Shown here: one piece after another, positions 41,114 through 51,831 of the stretch
Position numbering within the stretch: position 1 is the stretch's first letter
Layout of the letters: each line of letters begins with the position of its first letter
Assembly: GCF_011045095.1 (NCBI RefSeq)
Contig: NZ_JAALDL010000021.1
Location: forward strand, 1-64,000
DNA: 64,000 bases
Source of the DNA: Grimontia sedimenti
Lineage (GTDB): Bacteria > Pseudomonadota > Gammaproteobacteria > Enterobacterales > Vibrionaceae
Direction: 5' to 3'
The notes under the pieces: model-generated
Told to the model about the DNA's origin: nothing
Database searches by the model: none
The model's input: the letters and a program-made list of their open reading frames with translations, nothing else
Translations under genes and position numbers: made by a program

Positions 41114-42655
41114 TTACCAGGTTTGCGTTGCTTTGAAGTCTTCAACCAGCTTAACCAGTTGCGCTTCAATGTCGCCGTTGTAGTCGCCAGTCTCATCGAT
41201 CTGTGCAACCAGCTCAGCAAACGTACCTTTCGCGTATGCAAGCAGAGCAGATTCGAAATCAGCCAGTTTGGTCAGCTCAACGTCTGCCAGGTAGCCTTTT
41301 TCCGCAGCAAAAATCATCAATCCCTGCTCAAACACAGACATTGGTGCGTATTGCTTCTGCTTCATCAGTTCAGTCACTTTCTGACCGTGATCAAGCTGCT
41401 TCTTGGTTGCATCGTCCAGGTCAGAAGAGAACTGAGCAAATGCTGCCAGTTCACGGTACTGAGCCAGAGCGGTACGGATACCACCAGACAGCTTCTTGAT
41501 GATCTTGGTCTGTGCTGAACCACCTACACGAGATACTGAGATACCTGGGTCAACTGCCGGACGGATACCTGCGTTAAACAGTTCCGATTGCAAGAAAATC
41601 TGACCGTCGGTGATCGAGATAACGTTGGTTGGTACGAACGCAGATACGTCACCCGCTTGGGTTTCGATGATTGGCAGTGCGGTCAAAGAACCGGTTTTAC
41701 CAGTCACTTCACCATTGGTGAACTTAGCAACGTAGTCAGCGTTAACACGCGCAGCACGCTCCAGCAGACGAGAGTGGAGGTAGAAAACGTCACCTGGGAA
41801 TGCTTCACGGCCTGGTGGACGACGCAGCAACAGAGAAATCTGACGGTAAGCAACAGCTTGCTTAGACAGATCATCGTATACGATCAGCGCATCTTCACCA
41901 CGGTCACGGAAGTATTCACCCATCGCACAACCTGCGTAAGGCGCAAGGTACTGCAGTGCCGCTGCTTCAGAAGCAGATGCAACAACAACGATGGTGTTTT
42001 TCAGTGCGTCGTGCTCTTCCAGTTTGCGAACCACGTTAGCGATGGTTGACGCTTTCTGGCCGATAGCAACATAGATAGAGTAGATACCAGAGTTCTTCTG
42101 GTTAATGATCGCATCGATTGCCAGCGCCGTTTTACCGGTCTGACGGTCACCGATAACCAGCTCACGCTGACCACGGCCGATTGGGATCATTGCATCAACT
42201 GCTTTGTAACCGGTTTGTACTGGCTGGTCTACCGACTGACGTGCGATTACGCCAGGTGCAATCACTTCTACAGGAGAAGTCAGTGCTGCGTTGATAGGAC
42301 CTTTACCGTCAATTGGCTCACCCAGGGTGTTAACCACACGGCCCAGTAGCTCAGGACCTACTGGAACTTCAAGAATACGACCAGTACCGGTTACTTTCAT
42401 GCCTTCCTGAAGGTCGGCATAAGGACCCATAACAACCGCACCTACAGAATCACGCTCAAGGTTGAGCGCCAGTGCGAAACGGTTGCCAGGTAGTTCAATC
42501 ATTTCACCTTGCATAGCATCTGCAAGGCCATGGATGCGAATGATACCGTCGCTGACTGACACGATGGTACCTTCGTTGCGTGCTTCACTAACAACGTTGA
42601 ATTTTTCAATACGCTGTTTGATCAGATCGCTAATTTCCGTGGAATTAAGTTGCAT
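41114..42655 (-). CDS. atpA: ATP synthase F1 alpha subunit
   Basis: This protein of 513 residues is the non-catalytic, nucleotide-binding alpha subunit. It has the P-loop [15 protein letters not shown] near residue 170 and [14 protein letters not shown] towards the end. An open frame reaches 42688, but the ATG at 42655 gives [16 protein letters not shown], the exact family start and length, so it was chosen. Confidence 0.98.
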   Translation of the reverse strand: MQLNSTEISDLIKQRIEKFNVVSEARNEGTIVSVSDGIIRIHGLADAMQGEMIELPGNRFALALNLERDSVGAVVMGPYADLQEGMKVTGTGRILEVPVGPELLGRVVNTLGEPIDGKGPINAALTSPVEVIAPGVIARQSVDQPVQTGYKAVDAMIPIGRGQRELVIGDRQTGKTALAIDAIINQKNSGIYSIYVAIGQKASTIANVVRKLEEHDALKNTIVVVASASEAAALQYLAPYAGCAMGEYFRDRGEDALIVYDDLSKQAVAYRQISLLLRRPPGREAFPGDVFYLHSRLLERAARVNADYVAKFTNGEVTGKTGSLTALPIIETQAGDVSAFVPTNVISITDGQIFLQSELFNAGIRPAVDPGISVSRVGGSAQTKIIKKLSGGIRTALAQYRELAAFAQFSSDLDDATKKQLDHGQKVTELMKQKQYAPMSVFEQGLMIFAAEKGYLADVELTKLADFESALLAYAKGTFAELVAQIDETGDYNGDIEAQLVKLVEDFKATQTW

Positions 42656-42671
42656 GCTCCAATTCCCCAAA

Positions 42672-43205
42672 TCAAGACTGCAATGCATCGCTCAGACGGC
42701 GCATACGGCCGCTAACTGAGTTATCGATGATCAAGTCTCCAGCTCGAATCACAACCCCGGCAACCAGGGTCTCGTCTACACTACAGTTCAGCTTCACTTT
42801 TCGCTCAAGGCGGGCTTCCAGCTTGCTTTCAATAGCGTCCAGTTGCGCTTGTTCCAGCGCGACAGCAGAGGTGACCTCAACGTCAACTTGCTTTTCTAAT
42901 TCACGGCGAAGTGCCATGAACTGGACAGTTACTTCCGGCAACGCTTTTAGGCGTCCGTTTTCAGCCATCACCTTAATCAGGTTCTGGCCGAATTCATTGA
43001 GCTGCTCACCGCACACTGAGAGAAAAATCTCAGTCAACTTTTCAGCTGAATAAGAGCCATCGAGAAAATCTGCGATGGTTTCATTGCGGGCAACTTCAGC
43101 AGCAAAAGCCAGCATTTCAGACCACTGGTCCAATTCGCCTTTTTCTACTGCCAGATCGAAGGCTGCTTTAGCGTAGGGGCGTGCGATGGTAGTCAGTTCA
43201 GACAT
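42672..43205 (-). CDS. atpH: ATP synthase F1 delta subunit
   Basis: This 177-residue protein forms part of the peripheral stalk that holds F1 to the b subunits. It begins [19 protein letters not shown], and the C-terminal part has [20 protein letters not shown], both typical of OSCP/delta. It sits between atpF and atpA. Confidence 0.96.
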   Translation of the reverse strand: MSELTTIARPYAKAAFDLAVEKGELDQWSEMLAFAAEVARNETIADFLDGSYSAEKLTEIFLSVCGEQLNEFGQNLIKVMAENGRLKALPEVTVQFMALRRELEKQVDVEVTSAVALEQAQLDAIESKLEARLERKVKLNCSVDETLVAGVVIRAGDLIIDNSVSGRMRRLSDALQS

Positions 43206-43220
43206 AGCTGCCCCTCCTTC

Positions 43221-43691
43221 TTAAAGTTCTGCAGTGATTTTATCGAGAATATCTTTATGAGCATTTTCGTCGATTGAACGCTCAAGGATTTTCTCAGCAC
43301 CGATTACGGCCAGAGTTGCAACTTGTTTGCGCAGTTCATCGCGGGCACGGTTGCGCTCAGCTTCCAGTTCAGCCTTTCCTTGGTTAAGGATGTTTTCGCG
43401 TTCAGCAGATGCTTCTTCGCGGGCTTCATCAAGAATTTGTGCTTTACGCTTATTCGCCGAATCGATGATCTCAGTTGCAGCGCGCTTTGCTTCTTTCAAT
43501 TGATCAGAAGCATTAGCCTGGGCCAAATCCAGGTCTTTCGCGGCACGCTCAGCCGCCGCAAGACCGTCAGCAATTTTTTTCTGACGCTCTTCAATCGCTT
43601 GCATGATTGGTGGCCATACATACTTCATGCAGAACCACACAAACATGGAAAACGCGATCGCCTGGCCGATAAGAGTAGCGTTCATATTCAT
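43221..43691 (-). CDS. atpF: ATP synthase F0 b subunit
   Basis: This 156-residue protein has one N-terminal membrane segment ([20 protein letters not shown]) and then a long charged coiled coil that reaches F1, ending [13 protein letters not shown]. The ATG at 43691 was chosen over an in-frame start at 43712 because GGAG lies eight bases before it and the length then equals that of the E. coli protein. Confidence 0.97.
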   Translation of the reverse strand: MNMNATLIGQAIAFSMFVWFCMKYVWPPIMQAIEERQKKIADGLAAAERAAKDLDLAQANASDQLKEAKRAATEIIDSANKRKAQILDEAREEASAERENILNQGKAELEAERNRARDELRKQVATLAVIGAEKILERSIDENAHKDILDKITAEL

Positions 43692-43740
43692 AACTGCTTC
43701 TCCATCTCCCAATAGTTAACTACAGGTATAATCAGGCGAC

Positions 43741-44022
<282 letters not shown>

Positions 44023-44069
44023 TTATATGCCGGAAGGTCTAACAAAGTTGCTTACTAAAAAATCTTTTA

Positions 44070-44876
<807 letters not shown>

Positions 44877-44881
44877 TCATC

Positions 44882-45271
44882 CTATTTGTTGTTGTTAATG
44901 AATAAAACTGGTGCAAGGATGTTGATTCCAAGTACCAGCAAATAGGTCAGTTTGAGGGGAACAAGTTCCACCTCGGCATACAGGTAAACAACGGAAAACA
45001 GCGCGACGGTCAGTAGAATCTTAAGCACTTCGCCGCTGTAGAAGGATGCTACAACGAGCTTTGCAGCTCTCGCTCCACTAAAGAGGAATGCACACAATGC
45101 AAAGGCCGCGTTGGCAATTACAAAAATGCCACCGCCTATGAGTGCGGAAATTCCCCAGTCGACATTGATGGTGGTGACCATCAAGATTGCCGTTGCTAAC
45201 ACGACGCACGCCTGTAACAGCAGCAACCTTTTCGCAAGCTTGCGACCTGGTCGCGTGAGCGTCGATACCAT
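44882..45271 (-). CDS. atpI: ATP synthase assembly protein AtpI
   Basis: This 129-residue protein with four membrane segments is first in the atp operon; AtpI helps c-ring assembly and is not essential. It keeps the family pattern of a basic N-terminus (RPGRKLAKRLLLLQ) and a C-terminal NILAPVLFINN. The ATG at 45271 has GAGG nine bases upstream and fits the family length better than an upstream GTG at 45304. Confidence 0.92.
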   Translation of the reverse strand: MVSTLTRPGRKLAKRLLLLQACVVLATAILMVTTINVDWGISALIGGGIFVIANAAFALCAFLFSGARAAKLVVASFYSGEVLKILLTVALFSVVYLYAEVELVPLKLTYLLVLGINILAPVLFINNNK

Positions 45272-45330
45272 GTATTCGTTCCTCGATTCCTTTCCTCTTA
45301 GCACTATGTCGTGCTGGGAAAACTGCGAAA

Positions 45331-45358
45331 ATTATACGGGTCGCCCTTTTGAATGCAA
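45331..45358 (-). promoter_or_regulatory. Promoter of the atp operon
   Basis: The minus strand shows -35 TTGCAT, a 16-base spacer and a perfect -10 TATAAT, about 60 bases upstream of atpI. Confidence 0.75.
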
Positions 45359-45450
45359 TCTCATCACATCAAAAAGGGAGACTAAATTTTACAACAGGGT
45401 AACCTGATCACAGTAAGCAAAAATATGTAACAAAAACCCAACGCGTTACG

Positions 45451-46344
45451 TCACACTTCTTCGCCAAGAATTGCAAGAATTTGCATAAGTTTTTCGTTTT
45501 GATCAAAGCTGATGACCAATTTACCACTGCCACTTTTACTTTGTGACAAGCTAACAGAAGTGCCTAATTTATCAGTCAATCTATCCTGCACAGCAGTCAA
45601 TTCCGGAGACACGGGTTCCGGCGTTTTTTCTACGGCCGGCGTCAGGCATTTTTTCACCAATGCTTCGGTCTGTCTCACTGTGAGTTTCTTGTTGACGGAG
45701 ACCAGTGCAGCTTCGATCTGAGCGTCACCTTCCAATGCCAATAATGCGCGTGCATGACCCATTTCCAATTGGCGTCCAGACAGCAATTTCTTTACGCCAG
45801 CTTCAAGGCCGTTCAATCGTAAAAGGTTACTGATGGTGGTGCGGGATTTGCCCAGTGCTTCAGCCAGTTGTTGGTGGGTGAGTGAGAAGTCGTGGACCAG
45901 ACGATCCAGCGCTTCTGCCTCTTCCATCGCATTGAGATCTTCACGCTGGATGTTTTCAATCAGTGCGATGGCGCTCGCAGCTTTGTCATTTAGGTCACGG
46001 ACCAAACAAGGGACATGGGTCAACCCGGCGATTTTTGACGCTCTGAAACGGCGCTCACCAGCGATAATTTCGTACTGATTGTCACCAAGGTGACGCACGA
46101 CCAAAGGTTGGATAACGCCCTGTGCGCGGATAGACTCCGCCAGCTCTTCCAGTGCTTCCTGCGCCATATCCTGACGCGGTTGATACACACCGGGACGCAA
46201 TGCCGTTAATGGCAAATGCTGCAGCTCACTGTTGTTCACGGCTTCCTGGGTATCGTTGTTCAGATCGACACGCGCTTGTGCTCTGGCACTGGTGGCCAAT
46301 AGCGCATCGAGTCCTTTACCCAATCCACGTTTGGTAGCGTTCAT
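45451..46344 (-). CDS. parB: Chromosome partitioning protein ParB
   Basis: ParB binds parS, spreads along DNA as a CTP-dependent clamp and works with ParA to segregate the origin. The 297-residue protein has the N-terminal ParA-contact RGLGKGLDALL, the CTP-binding motifs VVRHLGDNQYEIIAGERRFR (one of them GERRFRA) and ENIQREDLNAMEEA, a central HTH (LAEALGKSRTTISNLLRL) and a C-terminal dimer domain. It lies 10 bases after parA. Two parS sites are near 63.2-63.4 kb. Confidence 0.97.
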   Translation of the reverse strand: MNATKRGLGKGLDALLATSARAQARVDLNNDTQEAVNNSELQHLPLTALRPGVYQPRQDMAQEALEELAESIRAQGVIQPLVVRHLGDNQYEIIAGERRFRASKIAGLTHVPCLVRDLNDKAASAIALIENIQREDLNAMEEAEALDRLVHDFSLTHQQLAEALGKSRTTISNLLRLNGLEAGVKKLLSGRQLEMGHARALLALEGDAQIEAALVSVNKKLTVRQTEALVKKCLTPAVEKTPEPVSPELTAVQDRLTDKLGTSVSLSQSKSGSGKLVISFDQNEKLMQILAILGEEV

Positions 46345-46354
46345 TCACGTTCCT

Positions 46355-47149
46355 TTAAGACGCGTTGGCAACGGCCTGTTTGGCCTGCTCTTCCCGTCGC
46401 AATATTTCACCCGCTAATGCCAGATATGACTTGGCACCGCTGGAATATTTGTCGTAGTACATGGCTGGTTTGCCGTGACTCGGCGCTTCTGCCAAACGGA
46501 CATTTCGCGGGATAACAGTACGGTAGACCTTGTCTCCAAAGTGTTTTTTGATCTGTTCAGACACTTCTGTCGCCAGACGATTTCGCGGATCGTACATGGT
46601 TCTGAGCAAGCCTTCCACATGCAAGTCAGCGTTCACTACGCTTGCAAGCTTACTGATGGTGTCCATCAGTGCGGTCAGGCCTTCCAATGCAAAGTATTCA
46701 CACTGCATTGGCACCAGTACGGAATTTGCCGCCGTCATGGCATTGATTGTAAGAAGGTTAAGAGAAGGGGGACAATCAATGAAGATGAAATCATAGTTTT
46801 CACGAATGTCGGCTAATGCGTTGCGCAGCCTCACTTCGCGGGCAAACACTTCCATGAGTTTGATTTCTGCCGCGGTGACATCGCCATTGGCCGCTATCAG
46901 GTGATAACCGCCTGTGGTCTCTGTCACCACCACATCGTTAAACGGGGTCTCTTCAACCAACAAATCGTAAGCGGTGGCATGAACATCGTATTTATCCACA
47001 CCACTGGCCATGGTTGCGTTGCCCTGTGGGTCTAGGTCAATCACCAATACCTTACGCTGAGTCGCTGCCAGCGACGCAGCCAAGTTGATACAGGTCGTTG
47101 TTTTACCAACGCCTCCCTTTTGGTTTGCAACAGCTATGACTTTTCCCAC
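46355..47149 (-). CDS. parA: Chromosome partitioning ATPase ParA
   Basis: ParA is a nucleoid-binding Walker ATPase that pulls ParB-parS complexes apart. The 264-residue protein has the deviant Walker A KGGVGKTTTCINLA (residues 10-23), the Walker A' LDPQGNATMASG and the Walker B FIFIDCPPSLNLLT. It lacks the N-terminal DNA-binding domain of plasmid ParA, so it is the chromosomal type. It follows rsmG in the conserved mnmG-rsmG-parA-parB order. Confidence 0.97.
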   Translation of the reverse strand: MGKVIAVANQKGGVGKTTTCINLAASLAATQRKVLVIDLDPQGNATMASGVDKYDVHATAYDLLVEETPFNDVVVTETTGGYHLIAANGDVTAAEIKLMEVFAREVRLRNALADIRENYDFIFIDCPPSLNLLTINAMTAANSVLVPMQCEYFALEGLTALMDTISKLASVVNADLHVEGLLRTMYDPRNRLATEVSEQIKKHFGDKVYRTVIPRNVRLAEAPSHGKPAMYYDKYSSGAKSYLALAGEILRREEQAKQAVANAS

Positions 47150-47171
47150 AAGACGACCTCGCCTAATAATC

Positions 47172-47786
47172 CTATCTAGCCAAGATTACTAGATGACGTT
47201 GACCTTCCAATCCCGGAACAGTCAAAGGTTTGATATCTGTCACAGAACATCCGGCAGGAAGTTCGTCAATTTCGACTTGATCCACTTGTCCCTTGAGCGC
47301 AAGGAACTGACCTTGTGGCGAAGGGAGGTGATGACACCAGTTCACCATGTCGCTCATGGACGCAAAGGCTCGGCTTAATACGCCGTCAAATCCCTGTTCA
47401 GGCTGGAAATCTTCGACGCGGCTCTGCACAGCCGTGACGTTGGTAATTTTCAGCTCATGCAACACCTGACGGATGAAGCGAATGCGCTTACCCAGACTGT
47501 CGAGCAACGTGAAGGATTTTTCCGGGTTGATGATTGCAAGCGGGATCCCCGGTAATCCAGGCCCAGTCCCCACATCGATATAACTTTGGCCATCGAGGTG
47601 CTGACTCACGACGATGCTGTCCATGATGTGTTTGACGATCATTTCGTTGGGATCGCGCACCGATGTCAGGTTGTACGCTTTGTTCCACTTGTGGAGCATT
47701 TCAACATAGCCAATCAGTTGGGCTTGTTGCTCGGCAGGGATATTCATCCCTGCCTGTTCAATCAGTTGTGCTAGACGTTGTTTCAC
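47172..47786 (-). CDS. rsmG: 16S rRNA m7G527 methyltransferase RsmG (GidB)
   Basis: RsmG methylates G527 of 16S rRNA; its loss gives low-level streptomycin resistance. The 204-residue protein has the SAM-binding motif [17 protein letters not shown] near residue 65 and [12 protein letters not shown]. The length matches E. coli (207). It starts six bases after the mnmG stop. Confidence 0.97.
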   Translation of the reverse strand: MKQRLAQLIEQAGMNIPAEQQAQLIGYVEMLHKWNKAYNLTSVRDPNEMIVKHIMDSIVVSQHLDGQSYIDVGTGPGLPGIPLAIINPEKSFTLLDSLGKRIRFIRQVLHELKITNVTAVQSRVEDFQPEQGFDGVLSRAFASMSDMVNWCHHLPSPQGQFLALKGQVDQVEIDELPAGCSVTDIKPLTVPGLEGQRHLVILAR

Positions 47787-47792
47787 AGAAAC

Positions 47793-49682
47793 TCAGGCCC
47801 CTTTTTTCAGCATGCCTTGTTTTTTCAGATGCACCAGCAGGATAGAGATCGCTGCAGGCGTGATACCGGAAATGCGTGACGCCTTGCCAATGGTCTCTGG
47901 ACGGCTGTCTTTCAGTTTCGCCACCACCTCGTTCGACAAACCTTTGATTTGGGAATAATCCAGCTCGATCGGCAAATGGGTATTTTCGTGGCGGATAGAT
48001 TTTTCAATCTCGTCTTTCTGGCGGTCGATATAACCTGCGTACTTGACCTGAATTTCTACCTGCTCAGACGCTTGAATGTCTTCGTGCGCTGGCGAGAATG
48101 TAGGAATTTTCACCAGATCGTTGTACGTCACTTCCGGACGACGCAATAGTTCTTCGCCGTTTGCCTCACGGGACAGCGGCGTTTTCAGGATCGCGTTCAA
48201 TGCTTCAGCATGCTCTGACGTCGGGTGGATCCAGGCACAGCGAAGACGCTGTGTTTCCTGTTCCATGTTTTCCAGTTTCTGGTTGAAACGGGCCCAGCGC
48301 TCATCGTCCACCAAACCGAGCTCGCGACCGGTTTCAGTCAAACGCATATCCGCGTTGTCTTCACGAAGCAATAAGCGGTATTCCGCGCGGGAAGTGAACA
48401 TACGGTACGGTTCTTTGGTACCCATGGTCGACAAATCGTCAATCAACACGCCCATGTAAGCTTGATCGCGACGAGGACACCAGCCCTCTTTGTCCTGAGC
48501 AAACAATGCGGCGTTTGTACCTGCGAGCAAGCCTTGTGCAGCCGCTTCTTCATAGCCTGTGGTGCCGTTAATTTGACCAGCGAAGAATAAGCCTTTGATA
48601 AATTTGGTTTCAAAGGTTTGCTTCAGATCGCGTGGATCGAAGAAATCATACTCGATCGCATAACCTGGGCGGATCACGCGTGCGTTCTCGAAGCCTTTGA
48701 TCGAGCTGATGATCCCCATCTGCACATCAAATGGCAGGCTGGTGGAGATCCCATTAGGGTAGAGTTCGTTGGTCGTCAAGCCTTCAGGCTCAACGAAAAT
48801 CTGGTGTTTATCTTTGTCCGCAAAGCGCATCACCTTGTCTTCGATAGACGGGCAATAACGCGGACCAATACCTTCAATCACACCGGCATACATTGGGCTG
48901 CGATCCAGATTGTTGCGGATCACATCATGGGTTTTCTCATTGGTGTAAGTGATGTAACACGGCACCTGACGCGGATGTTCAGACACGTTACCCATGAAAG
49001 AAAACACGGGACGTGGATCGTCACCATGCTGGGTTTGCATCACACTGAAATCGACAGTGCGTGCATCAATACGTGGCGGTGTGCCTGTTTTCAGGCGGTC
49101 AACGCGAAACGGCAATTCACGGAGGCGATCTGCCAGCGCGATCGAAGGGGGATCGCCGGCACGGCCACCCGAGTAGTTCTCTAGGCCAATATGAATCTTT
49201 CCGCCAAGGAAGGTACCAACCGTTAGAACGACAGCACGAGCGCGGAATTTGAGACCCATTTCAGTGACCACACCGGTGACTTGATCCTGTTCTACGATCA
49301 GGTCTGTCACTGCTTGTTGGAACAACATCAGATTTGGCTGATTTTCCAACGCTTCTCGCACAGCAGCTTTGTACAGTGCGCGGTCGGCCTGCGCACGGGT
49401 AGCACGGACAGCAGGGCCTTTCGATGCATTCAGGGTACGGAACTGAATACCACCTTTGTCAATCGCACGCGCCATCAGGCCACCTAGTGCGTCGACTTCT
49501 TTCACCAGATGTCCTTTTCCGATCCCCCCAATGGCAGGGTTACATGACATTTGCCCCAATGTATCGATGTTGTGTGTCAGCAGAAGGGTTTGCTGACCCA
49601 TACGTGCAGCGGCCAGTGCGGCTTCCGTACCTGCATGACCACCACCAACAACGATGACATCAAAGTTATCCTTGTAAAACAT
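47793..49682 (-). CDS. mnmG: tRNA uridine 5-carboxymethylaminomethyl modification enzyme MnmG (GidA)
   Basis: MnmG is the FAD protein that, with MnmE, modifies U34 of tRNAs. The 629-residue protein has the N-terminal FAD motif [19 protein letters not shown], the [16 protein letters not shown] box, [11 protein letters not shown] and the C-terminal [15 protein letters not shown]. It is the first gene leftward from oriC, so its transcription starts in or next to the origin, as in E. coli. Its partner mnmE lies on the other side of oriC. Confidence 0.98.
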   Translation of the reverse strand: MFYKDNFDVIVVGGGHAGTEAALAAARMGQQTLLLTHNIDTLGQMSCNPAIGGIGKGHLVKEVDALGGLMARAIDKGGIQFRTLNASKGPAVRATRAQADRALYKAAVREALENQPNLMLFQQAVTDLIVEQDQVTGVVTEMGLKFRARAVVLTVGTFLGGKIHIGLENYSGGRAGDPPSIALADRLRELPFRVDRLKTGTPPRIDARTVDFSVMQTQHGDDPRPVFSFMGNVSEHPRQVPCYITYTNEKTHDVIRNNLDRSPMYAGVIEGIGPRYCPSIEDKVMRFADKDKHQIFVEPEGLTTNELYPNGISTSLPFDVQMGIISSIKGFENARVIRPGYAIEYDFFDPRDLKQTFETKFIKGLFFAGQINGTTGYEEAAAQGLLAGTNAALFAQDKEGWCPRRDQAYMGVLIDDLSTMGTKEPYRMFTSRAEYRLLLREDNADMRLTETGRELGLVDDERWARFNQKLENMEQETQRLRCAWIHPTSEHAEALNAILKTPLSREANGEELLRRPEVTYNDLVKIPTFSPAHEDIQASEQVEIQVKYAGYIDRQKDEIEKSIRHENTHLPIELDYSQIKGLSNEVVAKLKDSRPETIGKASRISGITPAAISILLVHLKKQGMLKKGA

Positions 49683-49799
49683 GGTGTGACCTCAATAAGG
49701 AATGTGTTGATCGGTTGGTTGAGCAAAAGAGGATCATTCTACCGCTTTTCAGAAACGGAGAGAACCAAAAGTGTGATCTTTGATCTAGGGTCTGTCTCT

Positions 49800-50060
49800 T
49801 AAAATATATAAAGATCTTTATATAGATCTTTATTTTGATCTCTTATTGGGGAAGACGATCTTTGTGGATAACTAATAAATAATCAACATGATCATGCGTT
49901 TAAGGAAGATCGTTTTCTGTGTGTTTGCTTGGATCTAGTCTGGTACTTCTTGGGATCAAAATGGCATGTTATCAACAGGTGGGGAAAGAGAGGAAAGTTG
50001 TTATTGGGATAACTATAGGTTGATCACCGTTTAGATCTATAGTTATCCACAAAACAAAGG
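49800..50060. other. oriC: Chromosomal replication origin oriC
   Basis: The region between mnmG and mioC aligns in layout with E. coli oriC. The AT-rich unwinding part has three GATCT-type 13-mers (GATCTTTATATA, GATCTTTATTTT, GATCTCTTATT) at about 49812-49850. DnaA boxes follow: R1 TGTGGATAA (49863-49871), R2-like TTATCAACA (49969-49977), an R3-like TTGGGATAA (50004-50012) and R4 TTATCCACA (50043-50051). Fourteen GATC sites lie in 49700-50040, as needed for Dam/SeqA control. Confidence 0.95.
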
Positions 50061-50100
50061 TCACACTTTTGAATAAAGTTTTTATGGTCGAAGCGTCATT

Positions 50101-50109
50101 TTATTCACA
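50101..50109 (+). promoter_or_regulatory. DnaA box in the mioC stop codon
   Basis: TTATTCACA matches the strict DnaA consensus TTATNCACA. Its first three bases are the TAA stop codon of mioC on the minus strand, 50 bases beyond R4. It may extend the DnaA-binding array of oriC. Confidence 0.65.
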
Positions 50110-50547
50110 AAATGCCGATTTGTGTTGGGATAACCATGCTTCAGCCGCTTCTTCAGGCAAAGGCTGCTCAAGAATATCAATCTCTAATCGAGGTGCCAGA
50201 GACTGTGCTCCCAGGCTTTTCAATAGTTCATCTGCCTGAATACCTGCGCCACAAAACGTGTCGTAACTTGAATCGCCGATTGCTATCACGGCATACTTTA
50301 GGGCACTCAAATCAGGTGTCGTGTTTTTCAGTGCTTCCATCGCTGGCGCGAGGTTATCCGGATAGTCTCCGGCACCATGGGTTGATGTGATAAGGAGAAG
50401 GCTGGAGGCATTCGCGACGTCATCAGGCTCTGCTTCATTGATCACATTCACTTTGATGCCTTCTTGTTCCAGAAGATCAGAGAGGTGATCGCCCACGTAC
50501 TCTGCGCCGCCCAATGTACTGCCGGTGATCAGGGTTAGTTCACTCAT
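50101..50547 (-). CDS. mioC: Flavodoxin-like protein MioC
   Basis: MioC is a small FMN protein encoded beside oriC. The 148-residue protein has the FMN phosphate loop TGSTLGGAEYVGDHL and the STHGAGDYPDN and GDSSYDTFCGAG loops of flavodoxins. Biotin synthase support has been reported for the E. coli protein. It is transcribed towards oriC, as in E. coli, where mioC transcription enters the origin. Confidence 0.95.
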   Translation of the reverse strand: MSELTLITGSTLGGAEYVGDHLSDLLEQEGIKVNVINEAEPDDVANASSLLLITSTHGAGDYPDNLAPAMEALKNTTPDLSALKYAVIAIGDSSYDTFCGAGIQADELLKSLGAQSLAPRLEIDILEQPLPEEAAEAWLSQHKSAFCE

Positions 50548-50612
50548 AAGATTGTTCTCTAACGGTTTATCAATGGCCGTTAGTATTGAGTGACGGTCAC
50601 TGCTGCGTCAAG

Positions 50613-51740
50613 TCAGTTGGGCTGGTAGTGCTCACTTCGGTAAAGGGCATTAAACCCTTTGGGTGACAAGGTTTGTATCTTGTTCTTGCCTCGCTTTTTG
50701 GCATTGGCAACCGCATGAATTGCCGTATCTATCAGCTGAAAACCTGCAAGGCAGCCATCATTTGATGTGGTTACTCCCAGGCTTGCTGTGCGCTTAACCG
50801 CGGTGTTATCCAGCAAAACCACGCTGCGTCCAATGGCCAGTTTCAGTTGTTCGGCCACACGCATTGCGTCATTTGAAGGTGTATTTCTCAATAAGATAGC
50901 GAAGTTGTCGGCGTACAAACGGCCAATGGGCGTGGCTGGCGGGAGTTGTTCGCGCAGAAGTTCTGCAACATGGATAAGCACTTGATCGCCTGTTTGTCTT
51001 CCATGCATCTCGTTGATTTGCCGGAAGTCATCGAGATTAATGGCGACGACCGATAGCGGCTCCCCGCGCCGTTGCGTTTGAAAGAAAAGTTCATCGGCCT
51101 GGTTATAGAGACTTTGGCTGTTGGAGGTTTCAGTTAAAAGATCCTCGTGAACCAGTTTTCGGGAAGATTCATCAATGCTGTGAAGATCCACCATATAGAA
51201 ATCGGTCAACGCGACTGATGCAAGCACCAGAATCAGAATGACACACAGGTATGCTGCCCGTGCATTGGTGTCCGTGAGTGCCAGTACAGGATCGGCCGAC
51301 GGAACCGTTTTAGCCAGAAAAAGCAGAAAAATGGCGATAAGTGACAACCCATAGCGGGGCAGGCGTTCGTTCGGATCAAACACCAGAACAACAGCGGTGG
51401 GAACCACCAGCAACAGCAATTCAGTTTCAAAGTTGGCGGACAACACAAATAGAGGGAGGAAGAGTTGTTGGAGGAAGAAAGTAATGAATATCCAATACTT
51501 GGCCATCCACAAAACACCTTCCCGGGTCAGCAGAAAAGCGACCAGGTACAGTATGGCAAACAGGCCGTTCAAAAGGGCTGCGGTAGCACTACCAAAGGCG
51601 AACCAGAAAAGTGCTGAGAACAACAAGGTACCACTCGCACACAGACAGGTGAGCAAATTCACCATTCGGAGGTGATGCACATGGAGCTTGTCGCAGCGTG
51701 TTATCCCCAGATTAAGAATGGGGTTGAGGCTGTTGATCAT
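50613..51740 (-). CDS. Membrane protein with degenerate GGDEF domain
   Basis: This 375-residue protein has five or six N-terminal membrane segments (about residues 25-190), a short linker and a GGDEF-like domain. The domain keeps INLDDFRQINEMHGRQTGDQ and a C-terminal KKRGKNKI, but the active site GG(D/E)EF is replaced by YADNF, so cyclic di-GMP synthesis is not expected; binding of a nucleotide or protein is possible. The frame is open to 52046, but the extra residues overlap mnmE and look like shadow translation, so the ATG at 51740 was taken; another ATG at 51665 is possible. It separates mioC from mnmE, which is not the usual arrangement I know. Confidence 0.75.
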   Translation of the reverse strand: MINSLNPILNLGITRCDKLHVHHLRMVNLLTCLCASGTLLFSALFWFAFGSATAALLNGLFAILYLVAFLLTREGVLWMAKYWIFITFFLQQLFLPLFVLSANFETELLLLVVPTAVVLVFDPNERLPRYGLSLIAIFLLFLAKTVPSADPVLALTDTNARAAYLCVILILVLASVALTDFYMVDLHSIDESSRKLVHEDLLTETSNSQSLYNQADELFFQTQRRGEPLSVVAINLDDFRQINEMHGRQTGDQVLIHVAELLREQLPPATPIGRLYADNFAILLRNTPSNDAMRVAEQLKLAIGRSVVLLDNTAVKRTASLGVTTSNDGCLAGFQLIDTAIHAVANAKKRGKNKIQTLSPKGFNALYRSEHYQPN

Positions 51741-51808
51741 CGCTTTGGCTGAATCTATGAAAGATGTTTTCAAGTGTAGCAAAAGCGGGACATTTCGGCG
51801 GGAAACAA

Positions 51809-51824
51809 GCCGCCCGAAGGCGGC
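51809..51824 (-). terminator. Hairpin after mnmE
   Basis: On the minus strand GCCGCC-TTCG-GGCGGC forms a very stable tetraloop hairpin eight bases after the mnmE stop, followed by TTGTTT. It is probably a terminator or RNA-end stabiliser. Confidence 0.65.
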
Positions 51825-51831
51825 AATGTAT

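Noticed and set aside
51668-51752. Plus-strand 23-codon frame with a near-perfect ribosome site (GGAGGTGAT) inside the GGDEF-like gene
   Set aside because: It is antisense to a coding region, very short and similar to nothing I know. It was taken as chance.
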